Shown: positions 34,486 to 44,066, numbered from the stretch's first letter. The stretch: DNA of 48,290 nt from Candidatus Heimdallarchaeota archaeon (GCA_019057815.1 JAHLWR010000026.1:1-48290); one strand, 5' to 3'. Made by a program: numbers and translations. Notes: generated by a model not told the origin, from the letters alone.

Positions 34486-36150
34486 TTACCTTATCTCTTC
34501 ATATAGTTGAATTAAACGATTTTGAACTGCTTCCTCTCTATATTCTGGTAATAAAATTGGCGCATATTTTTTATCCTTTATGTTTAGTGCATCTAATGCA
34601 GTAACCGTCTTTTTTAAGTGGTTTAGAGTCAAGTTTCCTTTAGCTATCTGTTTTTTGTATTCTTTTGCAGCCGTTATCCCTGCTCTTCTTCCAAAAACAT
34701 TGATTTCCAGTAATGAATTGCCCATAAGACGGTTCTTACCATGTACTCCTCCAGAGATTTCTCCAGCAGCAAGTAGACCTTTGAGGGAAGTGTAACAGTT
34801 CTTATTGTGGATAACTCCTCCGTTTTGGTAATGTAGTGCTGGATACACAAGAATTGGATCTTCAGTAATGTCAATATCGAATCTTTGGAACATTCTATAC
34901 ATTGCGCTTAAATCTCTTTGAATGGTTCCTTTTCCTTTGATTTCTTCAATTATAGGGCTATCAAGCCACACTCCGCGCATTCCAGAAGGTGTTTCTATAT
35001 AATTCTCTGTTGATATGCAGCAACGAATTAGAGCTGAAGCTTCGACATCTCTAGGTTCGAGAGGATAACAAAGTTGTTCTCCATCATAGCCGAGTACTTG
35101 ACCTCCTAAACTCCTGACTTTCTCTGTCACAAGCAATCCTATAATTTGTTCAGGAAAAGCTGCTCCTGTTGGATGGAACTGAGTACTATCTAGGTGTTTA
35201 AGTTGAGCACCCGCACGGTATGCCATCAAGACTCCATCCATTGTTGCACCATAATGGTTAGTAGTAGGGAATCCTGCAACGTGTAGTCTGCCAAAACCCC
35301 CAGTTGTAAGAACAGTAATTTTTGCTCGGACAACGAAGTATTGTTTGGTTTCAAGATGATACAGTAACGCACCAGTTATTTTACCTTTTTCATCCGTTAA
35401 AAGTTCAATAGCTGGCATGAATTCTAGAACAGGGATAGATAAATCTCTGAATTCGTCTCTTAATGTTCTAAAAATTTCCATACCTGTATAATCTTTCGTA
35501 GCATGCATTCTATTTCTTGATGTTCCACCACCAGGATTTTCTACAAAACTTCCATCTTCGTTTAGATCATACATTGTTCCTATGTCTTTGTGCCATTTGA
35601 TTATTGCTGGAGCATCTTCTGTTAAGGCTCTTGCAAGTTCTGGTTCATTCGTGAAGTGACCTCCTCCCATTACATCCAAGTAGTGTATTAGTGGTGAGTC
35701 TTCAGATCGATCAGCAGCTTGTATTCCTCCTTGAGCCATGATTGTATTACAATCCCCATGTCTCAATTTTGTAACAACAAGTATTTGATTTTCAGGCACT
35801 CCCGAATATTTTGCCCATAAAGCAGCTGATGTTCCTGCTCCTCCAGCACCAATAATGAGAACCCCAACATCATAGTCAACTTTTGATAAATCTATAGTAT
35901 CTGGACTAACTGTTGGATAGGCGTTTAGAATCGATGCTACTTCTATAGGTACTATATCTCCCTTGTTTGATCCCCAAGCGATATTCTCTTTTGTTTCTTT
36001 TTTATAATCAGGGTGAAAACTCTTCAATACTTTATCTCTTTCCTCAAGAGTCATATCTGCTATTACTTCATCTATTCGTTTCGAACGTGTTTTGTTTACA
36101 TTATCTATGCTTTTACGCATTGTTTCTGGATATCCTCTAATAAACTTCAT
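34486..36150 (-). CDS. Fumarate reductase/succinate dehydrogenase flavoprotein (TfrA-like)
   Basis: 554 residues. The FAD site is VLIIGAGGAGTSAAL near residue 100. Active-site motifs are QFHPTG, the Arg in TEKVRSLGG, HYQNGGV and HGKNRLMGNSLLE. The His that binds FAD covalently in SdhA/FrdA (SHTVAAQGG) is replaced by Asn (CNTIMAQGG), so FAD is probably non-covalent, as in soluble thiol:fumarate reductase TfrA. A ~90-residue N-terminal extension precedes the FAD domain. It is the last gene of the operon, six bases after the TfrB-like gene. It reduces fumarate or oxidises succinate; no membrane-anchor subunit is encoded here, which favours a soluble complex. Confidence 0.88.
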   Translation of the reverse strand: MKFIRGYPETMRKSIDNVNKTRSKRIDEVIADMTLEERDKVLKSFHPDYKKETKENIAWGSNKGDIVPIEVASILNAYPTVSPDTIDLSKVDYDVGVLIIGAGGAGTSAALWAKYSGVPENQILVVTKLRHGDCNTIMAQGGIQAADRSEDSPLIHYLDVMGGGHFTNEPELARALTEDAPAIIKWHKDIGTMYDLNEDGSFVENPGGGTSRNRMHATKDYTGMEIFRTLRDEFRDLSIPVLEFMPAIELLTDEKGKITGALLYHLETKQYFVVRAKITVLTTGGFGRLHVAGFPTTNHYGATMDGVLMAYRAGAQLKHLDSTQFHPTGAAFPEQIIGLLVTEKVRSLGGQVLGYDGEQLCYPLEPRDVEASALIRCCISTENYIETPSGMRGVWLDSPIIEEIKGKGTIQRDLSAMYRMFQRFDIDITEDPILVYPALHYQNGGVIHNKNCYTSLKGLLAAGEISGGVHGKNRLMGNSLLEINVFGRRAGITAAKEYKKQIAKGNLTLNHLKKTVTALDALNIKDKKYAPILLPEYREEAVQNRLIQLYEEIR

Positions 36151-36156
36151 AATACG

Positions 36157-36882
36157 TCACTTCTTTTTTTGATCAATAAAATCCCTAGCTTTGTATTTTT
36201 CTACAATCTCATCGTGGGACATGGACATAAACTCCTTGAAACCTTCTTCAAAAACACCATCTTCAATCTCTTTTACTCTCTTATCAAGTGTTTCAGGATA
36301 TTTTTGTATATATTTTCCATACAACCTTCGAACTAATTCTGCTACATGATATTGCGGTATCTCTGCTGGACACCTTATTGCACAAAGACCACAGCTTACA
36401 CAGTCAAAACTTGCTTCTGTGGCTTTTTCGATCTGTCCCTGCAGTGCATATTGAACATAATCCATTACTGATAAATCTTGAGGACAAACTTTACTACATG
36501 CGTTACAGCTTAAACAACGTGCTACTTCGGGATAATAGCGAAGTATCGTTTCAGCTGATGGAGATAAATCCTTGATATTGTATTTTACCTTTTCAGCAGG
36601 AACAAAGGGTAATTGCGTTAAATACATCCCATCTTCTACCATCGTTTGACAAGCTAGAGCTGTATAAATCCGATAATCACCTTCTTTCCTATATATTGTC
36701 GCACATGCTCCACAGAAACCAGCTCGACACCCAGCTCCTCTTGTTAATTTGTAACCTGCATATTCAATAGCTTTCATTATAGTTAAGGAAGCTGGAACAT
36801 CCTTTGCTTCTCCCATTATGTATATTCTTACTGTTGGGGAGACATTATCCTTTGGTTTTGAGTTCGCTTTAGCTTTTGACAT
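36157..36882 (-). CDS. TfrB/SdhB-like iron-sulfur subunit
   Basis: 241 residues. An N-terminal plant-type 2Fe-2S site uses Cys52, 57, 60 and 78. Two four-Cys sites follow: Cys123/126/129/133 and Cys161/164/167/171, each C-x2-C-x2-C-x3-C-P. It passes electrons between the flavoprotein and a thiol/CCG protein. In methanogen TfrB this domain is fused to an HdrB-like CCG domain; here the HdrB-like protein is a separate gene immediately upstream, so the pair looks like a split TfrB. Confidence 0.9.
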   Translation of the reverse strand: MSKAKANSKPKDNVSPTVRIYIMGEAKDVPASLTIMKAIEYAGYKLTRGAGCRAGFCGACATIYRKEGDYRIYTALACQTMVEDGMYLTQLPFVPAEKVKYNIKDLSPSAETILRYYPEVARCLSCNACSKVCPQDLSVMDYVQYALQGQIEKATEASFDCVSCGLCAIRCPAEIPQYHVAELVRRLYGKYIQKYPETLDKRVKEIEDGVFEEGFKEFMSMSHDEIVEKYKARDFIDQKKK

Positions 36883-36893
36883 TTTTTAACCCT

Positions 36894-37805
36894 CTATATT
36901 AGTTTTAATTTTTTTAATAATTTCTTTGGATTAATATGATGTTCTTCAAAATGATTAATATTAATTGGTTCTCCCATTGCTATAGCCATTAATTGGGTAA
37001 AATAAAATATAGGGAGCAATTCTTTATCTTGACCTTGTTTTTCCATTAATTTTTGTTGAGCATCTAAATTGTAGGCACACAATGGACATGCTACAACAAC
37101 TGCATTTGCACCACTTTGTTTTGCTGATTGTATTATTTTCTGTACTTGAGTGTTGACTATATCTTCTTGGTCTACAATATGATATGAACCACAACAATAT
37201 TTGAAGAGTGGAGAGAAAATAATCTCAGCTCCAAGAGATTCGGAAAGATCTTCAAGAACGGCTGGCATCTCTTCATCATCAATTTTTGCTTCATCTGGAT
37301 GTAGCAACATGCAACCGTAATAACAAAAAACCTTTAACCCTTTAAGTGGTTTTTTAACATTTTTTTCTATTTTTTCATATCCAACGCTATCTCTGAGAAT
37401 TTCAAGAAAATGTTTTACTTCCATATCCTTCTTGTATTCTTCTTCATCGAATTCAAGTTGGAAGTTGATTGGTTCAAGTTTACTCTCATCGTTTTTGATA
37501 TCTTTGTTAACAACTTTTAATGTAGAATTACACATTGAACAAAGAGTAACAACCTCTTTAGGAGAATTTTCTAGCATTTCAACGTGTTTGGATGATCTTG
37601 ATAGAATTCTTGTAGGTGCTATCCTTTTCATTAGATTATCTGAGACCAATGTATGCACTGTCCCACAGCAGTTCCAATTAGGCATCTCAACTAATTCTGC
37701 ATCCAATTGTTTAGAGACTGCTAAGGCTGATTTCTCAAAGCCTTTGGCGTTTGTCTTTAAATTACAACCTGGGAAATATGAATATTGAACCATTTGTCTC
37801 TTCAT
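36894..37805 (-). CDS. hdrB: HdrB-like CCG-domain subunit
   Basis: 303 residues with two complete CCG motifs: Cys14, Cys46-Cys47, Cys89-x2-Cys92, and Cys161/165, Cys204-Cys205, Cys240-x2-Cys243. In HdrB these bind two non-cubane 4Fe-4S clusters that split the CoM-S-S-CoB heterodisulfide. It overlaps hdrC by four bases and is followed by the SdhB-like gene. It may act in an Hdr-type complex, as the C-terminal half of a split TfrB, or bridge both. Whether the organism uses CoM/CoB is unknown from this window. Confidence 0.9.
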   Translation of the reverse strand: MKRQMVQYSYFPGCNLKTNAKGFEKSALAVSKQLDAELVEMPNWNCCGTVHTLVSDNLMKRIAPTRILSRSSKHVEMLENSPKEVVTLCSMCNSTLKVVNKDIKNDESKLEPINFQLEFDEEEYKKDMEVKHFLEILRDSVGYEKIEKNVKKPLKGLKVFCYYGCMLLHPDEAKIDDEEMPAVLEDLSESLGAEIIFSPLFKYCCGSYHIVDQEDIVNTQVQKIIQSAKQSGANAVVVACPLCAYNLDAQQKLMEKQGQDKELLPIFYFTQLMAIAMGEPININHFEEHHINPKKLLKKLKLI

Positions 37806-38212
37806 CCTGTCTTTTTACGAAAATTGCTTACTAAAGCGATATTTGGGAGTTTTTCTAAGGATTCTTTTGGAAGATCAGCTATTCGTACTTTCTCTGGATT
37901 TTCTCTGAGACTAATTTCTCGAACAGCTTCCATAAGGGCCGCTACATCGATTTCTCTGGGACAACGGACAGTACAAGTAAAGCAACTAGCACAAATCCAA
38001 TGGGTATTAGCATCCAATGTTCTCTCCTTTTGTCCTAGCTGAATGAGATGAATGAATTGATTTACTGTTTTATCCATTTTATAACTGAAAGCACAGCCAG
38101 CAGAACATTTACCGCATTGATAACAGCTATAAACGTTTTGACCCGAAATCTCCTCGACTTTTGCGATGAATGCTTTCTCTTCCGATCCAATTTTTATATA
38201 TTCATAAGACAT
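37802..38212 (-). CDS. hdrC: HdrC-like ferredoxin subunit
   Basis: 136 residues with two 4Fe-4S sites: Cys30/33/36/40 and Cys74/77/80/84. It relays electrons from HdrA to HdrB. The size and motif spacing are those of HdrC. It lies between hdrA and hdrB, with a 20-base gap to hdrA and a four-base overlap with hdrB. Confidence 0.93.
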   Translation of the reverse strand: MSYEYIKIGSEEKAFIAKVEEISGQNVYSCYQCGKCSAGCAFSYKMDKTVNQFIHLIQLGQKERTLDANTHWICASCFTCTVRCPREIDVAALMEAVREISLRENPEKVRIADLPKESLEKLPNIALVSNFRKKTG

Positions 38213-38232
38213 TTGCTTTATCTCCTTAACCT

Positions 38233-40200
38233 TTAATCTCCTCCTAATGCACTTATCAGTGCAAGGATTTGACTGTCTGTATAGCCAAGTTGGTTAATAG
38301 CTCCATTCAAACATGCTGCTGCGCAGCTTCCACAGCCTTTACACATCGCTTCATTTACATAAGCAATTCTAGTAGAATGACCGTACTGGTTTATTACTTG
38401 CATCTCAATAGCGCTATATGGGCACGCTTCAGCACACATACCACAACCTCGACATAATGAGTCATCAACTATAGCAACTGTAGCTTCTATCTCTAGTTCA
38501 TCTTGTGATAATATACCACACGCTTTTGACGCAGCTCCACTTGCTTGCGAAACTGTGTCTGGAATATCTTTTGGACCTGTAGCTGTTCCTGCAATAAATA
38601 TACCTGCAATGGCTGTGTCGATAGGTTTTAATTTTGGATGAGCTTCTCTTATGAAACCATTTATATCAACTGCTAGGTTCATCAAACTAGCCATTTCTTT
38701 AGTTCCTTCACTAGGTGTTATTCCAGTAGCTAAAACTACCATGTCTGCGTGGAGTTCTACTGTTTCACCCGAGAGTGTATCAACTCCCTTTATTAATATT
38801 TGATTCCCATCTTTTAAAACTTCAGAGACTTTTCCTCTAATATAGATCACTTTATCTTCTTCTGCAGCTCTCTGGTAGAATTCTTCATAGTCTTTTCCTG
38901 CAGTTCTGATATCTATATAGAAGTTGATAGCAGTTCCATTATGTACAATGTGTTTATATTGCAAAGCATGTTTTGTTGAATACATACAACAAATCTTCGA
39001 ACAATATGGGAGATGTTTAGAGGGATCGCGTGATCCAGCACAGTGAATAAAAACAACTGTTTCAGGGATTTTTCCATCAGATGGTCGTAGAATTTTACCT
39101 TCCGTTGGTCCACTAGCTGATACTATTCTTTCATAATCTAGACCAGAGATTACGTCATGAATTGTTCCATATCCGTACTCTCCTATATTTTCAATTGGAT
39201 AAGGAGCAAAACCTGTTGCTACTATAATTGCTCCAAATTCTTCCTCTATTATTTCTGGTTGCATATCAAAATCTATTGCCTCGGGTCCGCATACTTCTTT
39301 ACATTTTGTGCAAATCAACGGATCAATTCCTAAACAATCATCAGGATTAATAATAAAAGAAGCTGGTATTGCTTGTGGATAAGAGATGTAAATTGCTTTT
39401 CTAGGTGAAAAACCCTGATTGTATTCATCATGAGCTATAACAGGACAAACAGGCAAACAATCACCACAGAGAGTGCATTTATCCTCTATAACATAACGTG
39501 GATTTCTCTTGATTTTTACTTTAAAATTACCTACATAACCGTCAACTGCTACTACTTCACTTAATGAAAGTAACTTAATGTTAGGATGGCGATTCACTTC
39601 AACCATTTTGGGGCTTAATATACATTGTGAGCAATCTAAAGTTGGAAATGTCTTATCAAGCTGAGACATTTTTCCACCAATAGATGATGTTTTTTCAACT
39701 AGTGTAGTTTTATATCCCATATTGGCTATATCAAGAGCTGCTTGAATACCTGCAATTCCTCCTCCTATGACAAGAGCTGTATGTATAACACCTACCTTTT
39801 TCCTTTCTAAAGGTTTCATTAAAGCAGAACGATGCACTGCTCCAGTCAAAAGTGCCATAGATTTTTCTGTTCCCTTATCTTTATCAGAATTAACCCATGA
39901 AACATGTTCTCTAATGTTAACAATCTCCAGAACATAGGGGTTTAACCCTTTATCTTCTAAGACAGATCTAAAAGTTGCTTCGTGCATGCGAGGAGAACAT
40001 GCTGCAACAACTATTTTATCCAAATCGTATTCGTCTATATCATTTTTAATTAGTTCTTGACCTGGATCTGAACACATATATTTGTAAACTCGACTAACAG
40101 CAACATTTGGTAGATCTTTTGCTTCTTCTACTATTTTATCAACGTCAACAGTACTTGCAATGTTACTGCCACACTCACAAACATAAACACCAATTTTCAT
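38233..40200 (-). CDS. hdrA: HdrA-like flavoprotein, electron-bifurcating
   Basis: 655 residues. An N-terminal domain with Cys8/Cys10 and Cys43 and the AACSPRMHE motif is followed by the FAD fold (GGGIAG at 146-151), the TLDCSQCILSPKM segment, one ferredoxin insert (CTLCGDCLPVCP, near 240) and a second Cys-rich stretch (CTKCKEVCG). Two C-terminal 4Fe-4S sites are CRGCGMCAEACP and CKGCGSCAAAC. HdrA is the flavin bifurcation centre that couples a low- and a high-potential acceptor. It is flanked by the FNR-like gene (15 bases away) and hdrC. Confidence 0.93.
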   Translation of the reverse strand: MKIGVYVCECGSNIASTVDVDKIVEEAKDLPNVAVSRVYKYMCSDPGQELIKNDIDEYDLDKIVVAACSPRMHEATFRSVLEDKGLNPYVLEIVNIREHVSWVNSDKDKGTEKSMALLTGAVHRSALMKPLERKKVGVIHTALVIGGGIAGIQAALDIANMGYKTTLVEKTSSIGGKMSQLDKTFPTLDCSQCILSPKMVEVNRHPNIKLLSLSEVVAVDGYVGNFKVKIKRNPRYVIEDKCTLCGDCLPVCPVIAHDEYNQGFSPRKAIYISYPQAIPASFIINPDDCLGIDPLICTKCKEVCGPEAIDFDMQPEIIEEEFGAIIVATGFAPYPIENIGEYGYGTIHDVISGLDYERIVSASGPTEGKILRPSDGKIPETVVFIHCAGSRDPSKHLPYCSKICCMYSTKHALQYKHIVHNGTAINFYIDIRTAGKDYEEFYQRAAEEDKVIYIRGKVSEVLKDGNQILIKGVDTLSGETVELHADMVVLATGITPSEGTKEMASLMNLAVDINGFIREAHPKLKPIDTAIAGIFIAGTATGPKDIPDTVSQASGAASKACGILSQDELEIEATVAIVDDSLCRGCGMCAEACPYSAIEMQVINQYGHSTRIAYVNEAMCKGCGSCAAACLNGAINQLGYTDSQILALISALGGD

Positions 40201-40215
40201 TTTTTTCTCACGCCT

Positions 40216-41055
40216 CTACATATCTCCTTCAAGATCCTTTAGTTGATCATATGAGAAAACTGGACCATCTTTGCAGACATAGATGTTGCCAATATTACAC
40301 CTGCCGCAGATTCCAATTCCACACTTCATTCTCATTTCTAAAGTTGTGTAAATTTGATTTTCTTTGAAACCTAGTTCTAATAGATTTTGAATAACAAATT
40401 TGATCATAATTGGAGGCCCGCAAGTAATTGCAATAGTATTCTCTGGTGAAGGATTAAGTCTTTGTAAATTCGCAGGAACGAAACCTACATAATGATCCCA
40501 TCCTTTTTCCTGTACATCTATAGAAAGATGAACATCAACATCTTGCTGTTTTTGCATCTCGTCGAATTTTTCTTTAAAACAAATATCTTCTGATGTTCGA
40601 GCACCATAGATCACTTCTAAATTGTCATAATCACTTCTATTATCTAAACAATAATTTAACAAGGAACGAAGAGGAGCTTGACCTATTCCACCCCCTATAA
40701 AGAGTAGGTTCTTTTTCTTCCAACCTTCTATATCAAAATGATTTCCATAAGGTCCTCTTGCTCCTACTGTATCTCCCACAACCATTTCATGCAGAGCATT
40801 TGTAACTTTACCAAGTTTCATCACACTTACTTCAATATATCCCTTTTCAGTAGGAGATGAGGAAATAGCAAACATACTCTCACCTGTTCCAAATAGACTT
40901 ATCATAATGGTTTGACCAGGTAAGAAGCTGAAATTCTCTTTAACCTTTTCATCTTGAAACTCAAGTTTAAATGTTTTAATAGCCCTATTTCCACTTACTT
41001 CTTCTTTAATGTCTACTACCGTGGCTAACATTGGTTGATACGGGTTTTTTGTCAT
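40216..41055 (-). CDS. AsrB/HydG-like FAD/NAD(P)H and 2Fe-2S subunit
   Basis: 279 residues with an FAD-binding barrel, an NAD(P)-binding fold (FIGGGIGQAPLRSL) and a C-terminal 2Fe-2S site at Cys245, Cys250, Cys253 and Cys261. This is the layout of AsrB and the sulfhydrogenase gamma subunit HydG. The usual R-x-Y-S flavin motif is altered (MFAISSSP). It exchanges electrons between NAD(P)H and the Hdr core. It overlaps the AsrA/HydB-like gene by four bases. Confidence 0.88.
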   Translation of the reverse strand: MTKNPYQPMLATVVDIKEEVSGNRAIKTFKLEFQDEKVKENFSFLPGQTIMISLFGTGESMFAISSSPTEKGYIEVSVMKLGKVTNALHEMVVGDTVGARGPYGNHFDIEGWKKKNLLFIGGGIGQAPLRSLLNYCLDNRSDYDNLEVIYGARTSEDICFKEKFDEMQKQQDVDVHLSIDVQEKGWDHYVGFVPANLQRLNPSPENTIAITCGPPIMIKFVIQNLLELGFKENQIYTTLEMRMKCGIGICGRCNIGNIYVCKDGPVFSYDQLKDLEGDM

Positions 41056-42089
41056 ATTTTTGCCTCCTTAACTTTAGCAATTACGTCAATGATGTCAATA
41101 TTAACAGGGCAATAATCTATACATCTTCCACAACCAGTACATGCGAAAATCTTGTCATTTTTTGGAAAGTAACTAAATTTGTGATAAACCCTATTTCTTA
41201 CTCTGTTCATCCTTGCTGGTCTTGGGTTGTGTCCTGATGCATGCATAGTGTATTCTGGGTACATACACGAATCCCATACACGAATTCTGGCACCTTCTTT
41301 TAGGGTTGCCTCATCTTGCATATCAAAACAATGACAAGTAGGGCATAAATATGTGCAAATTCCACATCCTATACATCTCATCGCTGTTTTTTGCCAGAGT
41401 TCATGATTAAACATTTTTTCTAATTTTTCTACGACTCCCTCAGTATTCATGTGACGTGTAATTGCATTTATTGCGTCTTGTTCTACCCTTTCCCTTACTT
41501 CTCCGTCTTCTTCAGAAGCTTTTGAAAAAAGGTTACCTAAGTTTTCAATTAGTTCTTTCCCTTTTTCTGTAACTATGTCAATAAAGTATTTTTCACCAAT
41601 ATCTGTGAATAGAATATCGACATTTTTCATAGAAGCAGGACTATCGTCAAATGATGTACAAAAACAATTTACCTCTGGTTTGTTACAACTTAAACCAATT
41701 AATGTACTTCTATTTCTTTTCTTAGTATAAAATGGATCTTTATAATCTCCTTCCCTTTTTCCTTCGAAAACAGGATCTAATATGCTATAACCTCTAGCAT
41801 CACAAGATCTTATCCCAAAAATAACTCTTTTCGCTTCGTCAATTTGTGGTGTGTTTACTTTGACTTCTTTACCTTTACTAAATGTGAAGAGTGTTTCCGT
41901 TTGTTGAAAAATTAAATCTTTTGGAGATATTCTAGAGCGTAAGTAATCGAGATTGATTTCTTGTGAATTGCTTATATGTTTAAATGAAGTAACTCCATTC
42001 TCTTCTATAGGTCCAAACAAAGCATATTTTGATGCTATTTCTGTAAGCATTTCAGGTAGTTTTTCCTTAGACAATACAAGATTTTCCAT
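41052..42089 (-). CDS. AsrA/HydB-like 4Fe-4S subunit
   Basis: 345 residues. The N-terminal half has the SCDARGY motif and FGIRSCD strand of AsrA/HydB proteins; the C-terminal half has two 4Fe-4S sites, CIGCGICTYLCP (near 240) and CTGCGRCIDYCP (near 320). It connects the FAD/NAD(P)H subunit to other iron-sulfur partners. No hydrogenase large or small subunit is encoded nearby, so it probably serves the Hdr complex rather than a hydrogenase. Confidence 0.85.
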   Translation of the reverse strand: MENLVLSKEKLPEMLTEIASKYALFGPIEENGVTSFKHISNSQEINLDYLRSRISPKDLIFQQTETLFTFSKGKEVKVNTPQIDEAKRVIFGIRSCDARGYSILDPVFEGKREGDYKDPFYTKKRNRSTLIGLSCNKPEVNCFCTSFDDSPASMKNVDILFTDIGEKYFIDIVTEKGKELIENLGNLFSKASEEDGEVRERVEQDAINAITRHMNTEGVVEKLEKMFNHELWQKTAMRCIGCGICTYLCPTCHCFDMQDEATLKEGARIRVWDSCMYPEYTMHASGHNPRPARMNRVRNRVYHKFSYFPKNDKIFACTGCGRCIDYCPVNIDIIDVIAKVKEAKI

Positions 42090-42098
42090 TTCATCACC

Positions 42099-43085
42099 TT
42101 ACAGAATAAAATCCTCAGGATCATCGGGTTTGAACATCCCGAATAGTGGTTTTTCTTCCTCATCCAATCCTGATGTGTAGTCAAACATCTTCTTTACATC
42201 TCTCTCGATTTTCTTGTTGAGTTCCATTAAAGGAATATTTACTGGACATACTCTTTCACATTCTCCGCAGCTTACACACCTCCCAGCGAGATGGTATGCT
42301 CTCATTATATTCCATGCTGCATTTTCTGATAGATTCACTGATCGTCTAATCCATTGCGGATTTAATGTATCGGCCATACATTCCTTACAATAGCATAGAG
42401 GACATGCTTCTCTGCAAGCATAACAGCGTATGCATCTCTCAAAGTGCCTTTTCCAGTATTCCCATTTATCTTCTGTATGTTTTTCATCCAACTCGTCTAT
42501 TTTACTAAATTCCTCTATTTCTGTAATTTCCACTTCCTCTCCCAATAGAACATCATAAAGTGGTGGGTTGGGAAATTCGCAGCTTTTACAAACATCTGAT
42601 AGTAATTCGTTTTTAGGAACTTTGTGGGTTTTTCCACCAATATTTATGATATATTCACTATTATCATTTTCAATTACATCAATAAGATCAGTTTGATTTG
42701 GGAACATTTTTTCAATCTTTTTCGGTTCGATAACACCTTTGCAAGGTATTCCAATTAAAACTAAATCTTCTCTTTTCAATCCCTTTTCTTGAATAATTTG
42801 TACAATTGCTCTTGAATCACAGCCTTTTACAACAACACCTATTTTTCTTTTATCTTCTTCTTCTCCTCTTTTCAGCGGTAACTTTTCTTCTAAAATAGTA
42901 TAAACAGCTAAATTTTTTGAACATACAGGAGAATAAATGAAATCTTCTGCATCTTCAGGAGTATAAGCAAAAGCTGGCATTATTTGAAATCCATATGTTC
43001 CTTTTTTATAACCTACAACATATCTGACATCTTCTCTAGAAACAATTTTTTTCGTGATTTCGATAAGATTTTTCAGATCTACCAT
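42099..43085 (-). CDS. FrhB/FdhB-like iron-sulfur flavoprotein
   Basis: 328 residues. The N-terminal part shows VVKGCDSRAI and IGIPCKGVIEPKK, characteristic of F420-hydrogenase/formate-dehydrogenase beta-type proteins, followed by Cys-rich sites CIRCYACREACP with a CYCKEC tail and CVSCGECERVCP. Such subunits bind FAD and pass electrons to or from F420 or NAD(P). A strong AAGGAGG site precedes its ATG, which overlaps the end of mvhD. Whether it binds F420 is not decided by sequence. Confidence 0.85.
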   Translation of the reverse strand: MVDLKNLIEITKKIVSREDVRYVVGYKKGTYGFQIMPAFAYTPEDAEDFIYSPVCSKNLAVYTILEEKLPLKRGEEEDKRKIGVVVKGCDSRAIVQIIQEKGLKREDLVLIGIPCKGVIEPKKIEKMFPNQTDLIDVIENDNSEYIINIGGKTHKVPKNELLSDVCKSCEFPNPPLYDVLLGEEVEITEIEEFSKIDELDEKHTEDKWEYWKRHFERCIRCYACREACPLCYCKECMADTLNPQWIRRSVNLSENAAWNIMRAYHLAGRCVSCGECERVCPVNIPLMELNKKIERDVKKMFDYTSGLDEEEKPLFGMFKPDDPEDFIL

Positions 43086-43519
43086 ATATTTTCCCTCCTT
43101 ATCTTTTTCATAGGCCCTATTTTCTTGATGTCTTTTGTGATTTCTTCCACTACTTCTGCAAATTTTCTACCTTCTGCTGCTGATACCCAGGTCATTCTGA
43201 CCCTCTCAGGTTCAATACCAATGTACTCTAATAATCTCTTCATTACAGCTATTCTTCTTCTAGCCAAGTAATTACCTCGACTGTAATGACAGTCACCTGG
43301 ATGACATCCACCTATTAATACACCATCAGCTCCTTGTTGAAGCGCATTAACTACATACATTGGATTTACTCTCCCCGAACACATGACTTTTATTATTTTT
43401 ACATTTGGTGGATATTGAATTCTACTTGTTCCAGCTAGGTCTGCTCCAGCATAAGAACACCAGTTACACAAAAAACCAATGATGTTTGGTTCAAATTCTT
43501 CCATTTTCTTTTCCTTCAT
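43079..43519 (-). CDS. mvhD: MvhD-like iron-sulfur adaptor
   Basis: 146 residues of the MvhD/VhuD family: FLCNWCSYAGAD, CSGRVNP, the GCHPGDCHY motif and a C-terminal helix with RMTWVSAAEG. MvhD holds a 2Fe-2S cluster and docks hydrogenase or formate dehydrogenase modules onto HdrA. Here the neighbours are KOR, FrhB-like and AsrAB-like proteins, so it probably links these instead. Its ATG overlaps the korC stop by four bases. Confidence 0.92.
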   Translation of the reverse strand: MKEKKMEEFEPNIIGFLCNWCSYAGADLAGTSRIQYPPNVKIIKVMCSGRVNPMYVVNALQQGADGVLIGGCHPGDCHYSRGNYLARRRIAVMKRLLEYIGIEPERVRMTWVSAAEGRKFAEVVEEITKDIKKIGPMKKIRRENIW

Positions 43520-44061
43520 TCTTGTTTGTATTCTTTCCCTTTTTGAAAAGCAATGAGATTCTTTTCCACATATTTAGCTTTAATTTTTTCTTTCATCACT
43601 TGTGTTAAGGCTTCTTCAGAGACAATTCCTTCTGTATTCGCATAAACAAAACCTAACATAGCAATATTAGCAAAGAGTCTACTACCAAGCGTTTCAGCAA
43701 TTTTTGTGGCTGGGATTTTGAAAATTTTCTTAGCTTTATTAGCTTGATCGTCTAGAGTGACCAAATCTTCTTCTACAAAAAGAACACCGCCTTTCTTTAG
43801 TTTTGGTATGTACTTTTGATAAGCTTCTTCTGACAGAACAACAAAATAATCTAATTCTGTTGCTTTTGGATAATCAATTTCTTCAGTATCGATTACAACA
43901 TCGGTACTGCTTGCTCCTCCTCTGCTCTCTGGACCATAACTTTGAGTCATAACTGAATTCTTTCCTTCTTCATATAATGAAACAGCTTCCCCTAATAGTC
44001 TGCCTAATAGACCTATTCCTTGTCCTCCAAAACCTGCAAAACGTATTTCTATTCTACCCAT
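43516..44061 (-). CDS. korC: 2-oxoacid:ferredoxin oxidoreductase gamma subunit
   Basis: 181 residues from ATG 44061; a TTG three codons earlier is possible. The FAGFGGQGIGLLGRLL motif and SYGPESRGGASSTDVV segment define the gamma domain. It supports the alpha and beta subunits in CoA-dependent oxidation of a 2-oxoacid. The gene is coupled to korB upstream and mvhD downstream. Confidence 0.93.
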   Translation of the reverse strand: MGRIEIRFAGFGGQGIGLLGRLLGEAVSLYEEGKNSVMTQSYGPESRGGASSTDVVIDTEEIDYPKATELDYFVVLSEEAYQKYIPKLKKGGVLFVEEDLVTLDDQANKAKKIFKIPATKIAETLGSRLFANIAMLGFVYANTEGIVSEEALTQVMKEKIKAKYVEKNLIAFQKGKEYKQE

Positions 44062-44066
44062 TTTTA

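Noticed and set aside
41052-43085. Sulfite reductase or sulfhydrogenase operon
   Set aside because: AsrA/AsrB (HydB/HydG)-like subunits are present but no AsrC, HydA or HydD gene is near, and the context is KOR-Hdr.
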